A stretch of DNA of 64,000 nucleotides from GWE2-40-63 sp050251815. Lineage in GTDB: Bacteria > Bacteroidota > Bacteroidia > Bacteroidales > SZUA-534. Below, piece by piece: positions 63,889 through 64,000 of the stretch. How positions within the stretch are numbered: position 1 is the stretch's first letter; the number at the start of each line of letters is the position of its first letter. The notes under the pieces were generated by a model. The model made no database searches and was not told the origin of the DNA. It saw only the letters and a program-made list of their open reading frames with translations. Where the stretch lies: the NCBI GenBank assembly GCA_050251815.1, contig JBFWMB010000002.1, positions 48,911-112,910 of the forward strand, given 5' to 3'. The translations under genes were made by a program, and so were the position numbers.

Positions 63889-64000
63889 ACTGTGTCAATA
63901 AAAAATAATTATTAAATTGACATAGTATGAAAGAAGAAAAGTTTGATTTCGAAGCCTTTAAAAGAGAGGCTATTGAAAAATTAAGAAACAAAGAACCCCT
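63886..64000 (+). mobile_element. Left end of an insertion sequence, probably IS256 family
   Basis: Beginning around 63886-63891, ACTGTGTCAATAAAAA starts an AT-rich end with complementary TGTCAAT (63893-63899) and ATTGACA (63916-63922), followed by a transposase start codon. The exact left boundary and the target duplication cannot be fixed because the right end is outside the window. It interrupts the DUF5916 gene. Confidence 0.65.
63927..64000 (+). CDS. Transposase N-terminus, probably IS256 family
   Basis: The frame from the ATG at 63927 gives MKEEKFDFEAFKREAIEKL and then RNKEP, which resembles the start of Bacteroidota IS256-type (mutator) transposases. Only 24 codons are visible, so the catalytic DDE domain is not seen and the family call rests on the N-terminus and the position just inside the IS end. 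Confidence 0.65.
   Translation, partial: MKEEKFDFEAFKREAIEKLRNKEP

Overview
The window looks like a chromosomal segment of a free-living or gut Bacteroidota, probably of the Marinilabiliales/Prolixibacteraceae kind. The evidence is a SusC/SusD pair, a hybrid two-component regulator (HTCS), BACON-domain glycanases, a type IX-like C-terminal domain, few Shine-Dalgarno sequences, and several promoters of the Bacteroidota form TTTG-N19-TAnnTTTG. The taxon is inferred; no rRNA or tRNA gene is present.

Region 1 (1-12.4 kb). A partial secreted protein and an MscS channel lie on the minus strand. A plus-strand operon follows: a HTH/cupin regulator, a radical-SAM aminomutase-like enzyme, the two subunits of a 3-oxoacid CoA-transferase, a class III aminotransferase and a thiolase. 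Read as chemistry, this is a complete route from an alpha-amino acid through a beta-amino acid and a beta-keto acid to acetyl-CoA, and it is the best candidate here for an undescribed pathway. Then come sufS, sufE and a DUF59 protein for Fe-S assembly, and a caspase-fold lipoprotein.

Region 2 (12.4-36.6 kb and 47.3-53.7 kb). This is a polysaccharide utilization locus whose enzymes fit xyloglucan: SusC, SusD and a surface lipoprotein on the minus strand; GH31, BACON-GH5, GH2, GH95, GH97, GH9 and a second GH31 on the plus strand; and, about 11 kb further on, the HTCS sensor and a GH3 beta-glucosidase.

Region 3 (36.6-46.7 kb) separates the two halves of that locus. It holds a MacB-type exporter with one ATPase, four FtsX/MacB permeases in an A-B-A'-B' order, an HlyD-type adaptor, a TolC-type outer-membrane factor and an HU-like protein. 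A 23S-intervening-sequence (four-helix bundle) gene cassette with inverted flanks sits between the permease pairs, and the decayed remains of a second one follow them.

A pair of about 210-bp repeats in opposite orientation (12902-13111 and 46836-47045) brackets regions 2 and 3. Flipping the 34 kb between them would put SusC-SusD-lipoprotein directly upstream of HTCS-GH3, which suggests a past or continuing inversion.

Region 4 (53.7-64 kb) is housekeeping: a glycosyltransferase, a hemerythrin-like protein lacking two usual iron ligands, an amidohydrolase, a zinc-ribbon membrane protein, a lipoprotein, Lgt, a secreted protein, a HAD phosphatase, PheS, an exported superoxide dismutase, and a DUF5916 gene cut short by what looks like an IS256-family element running off the window edge.
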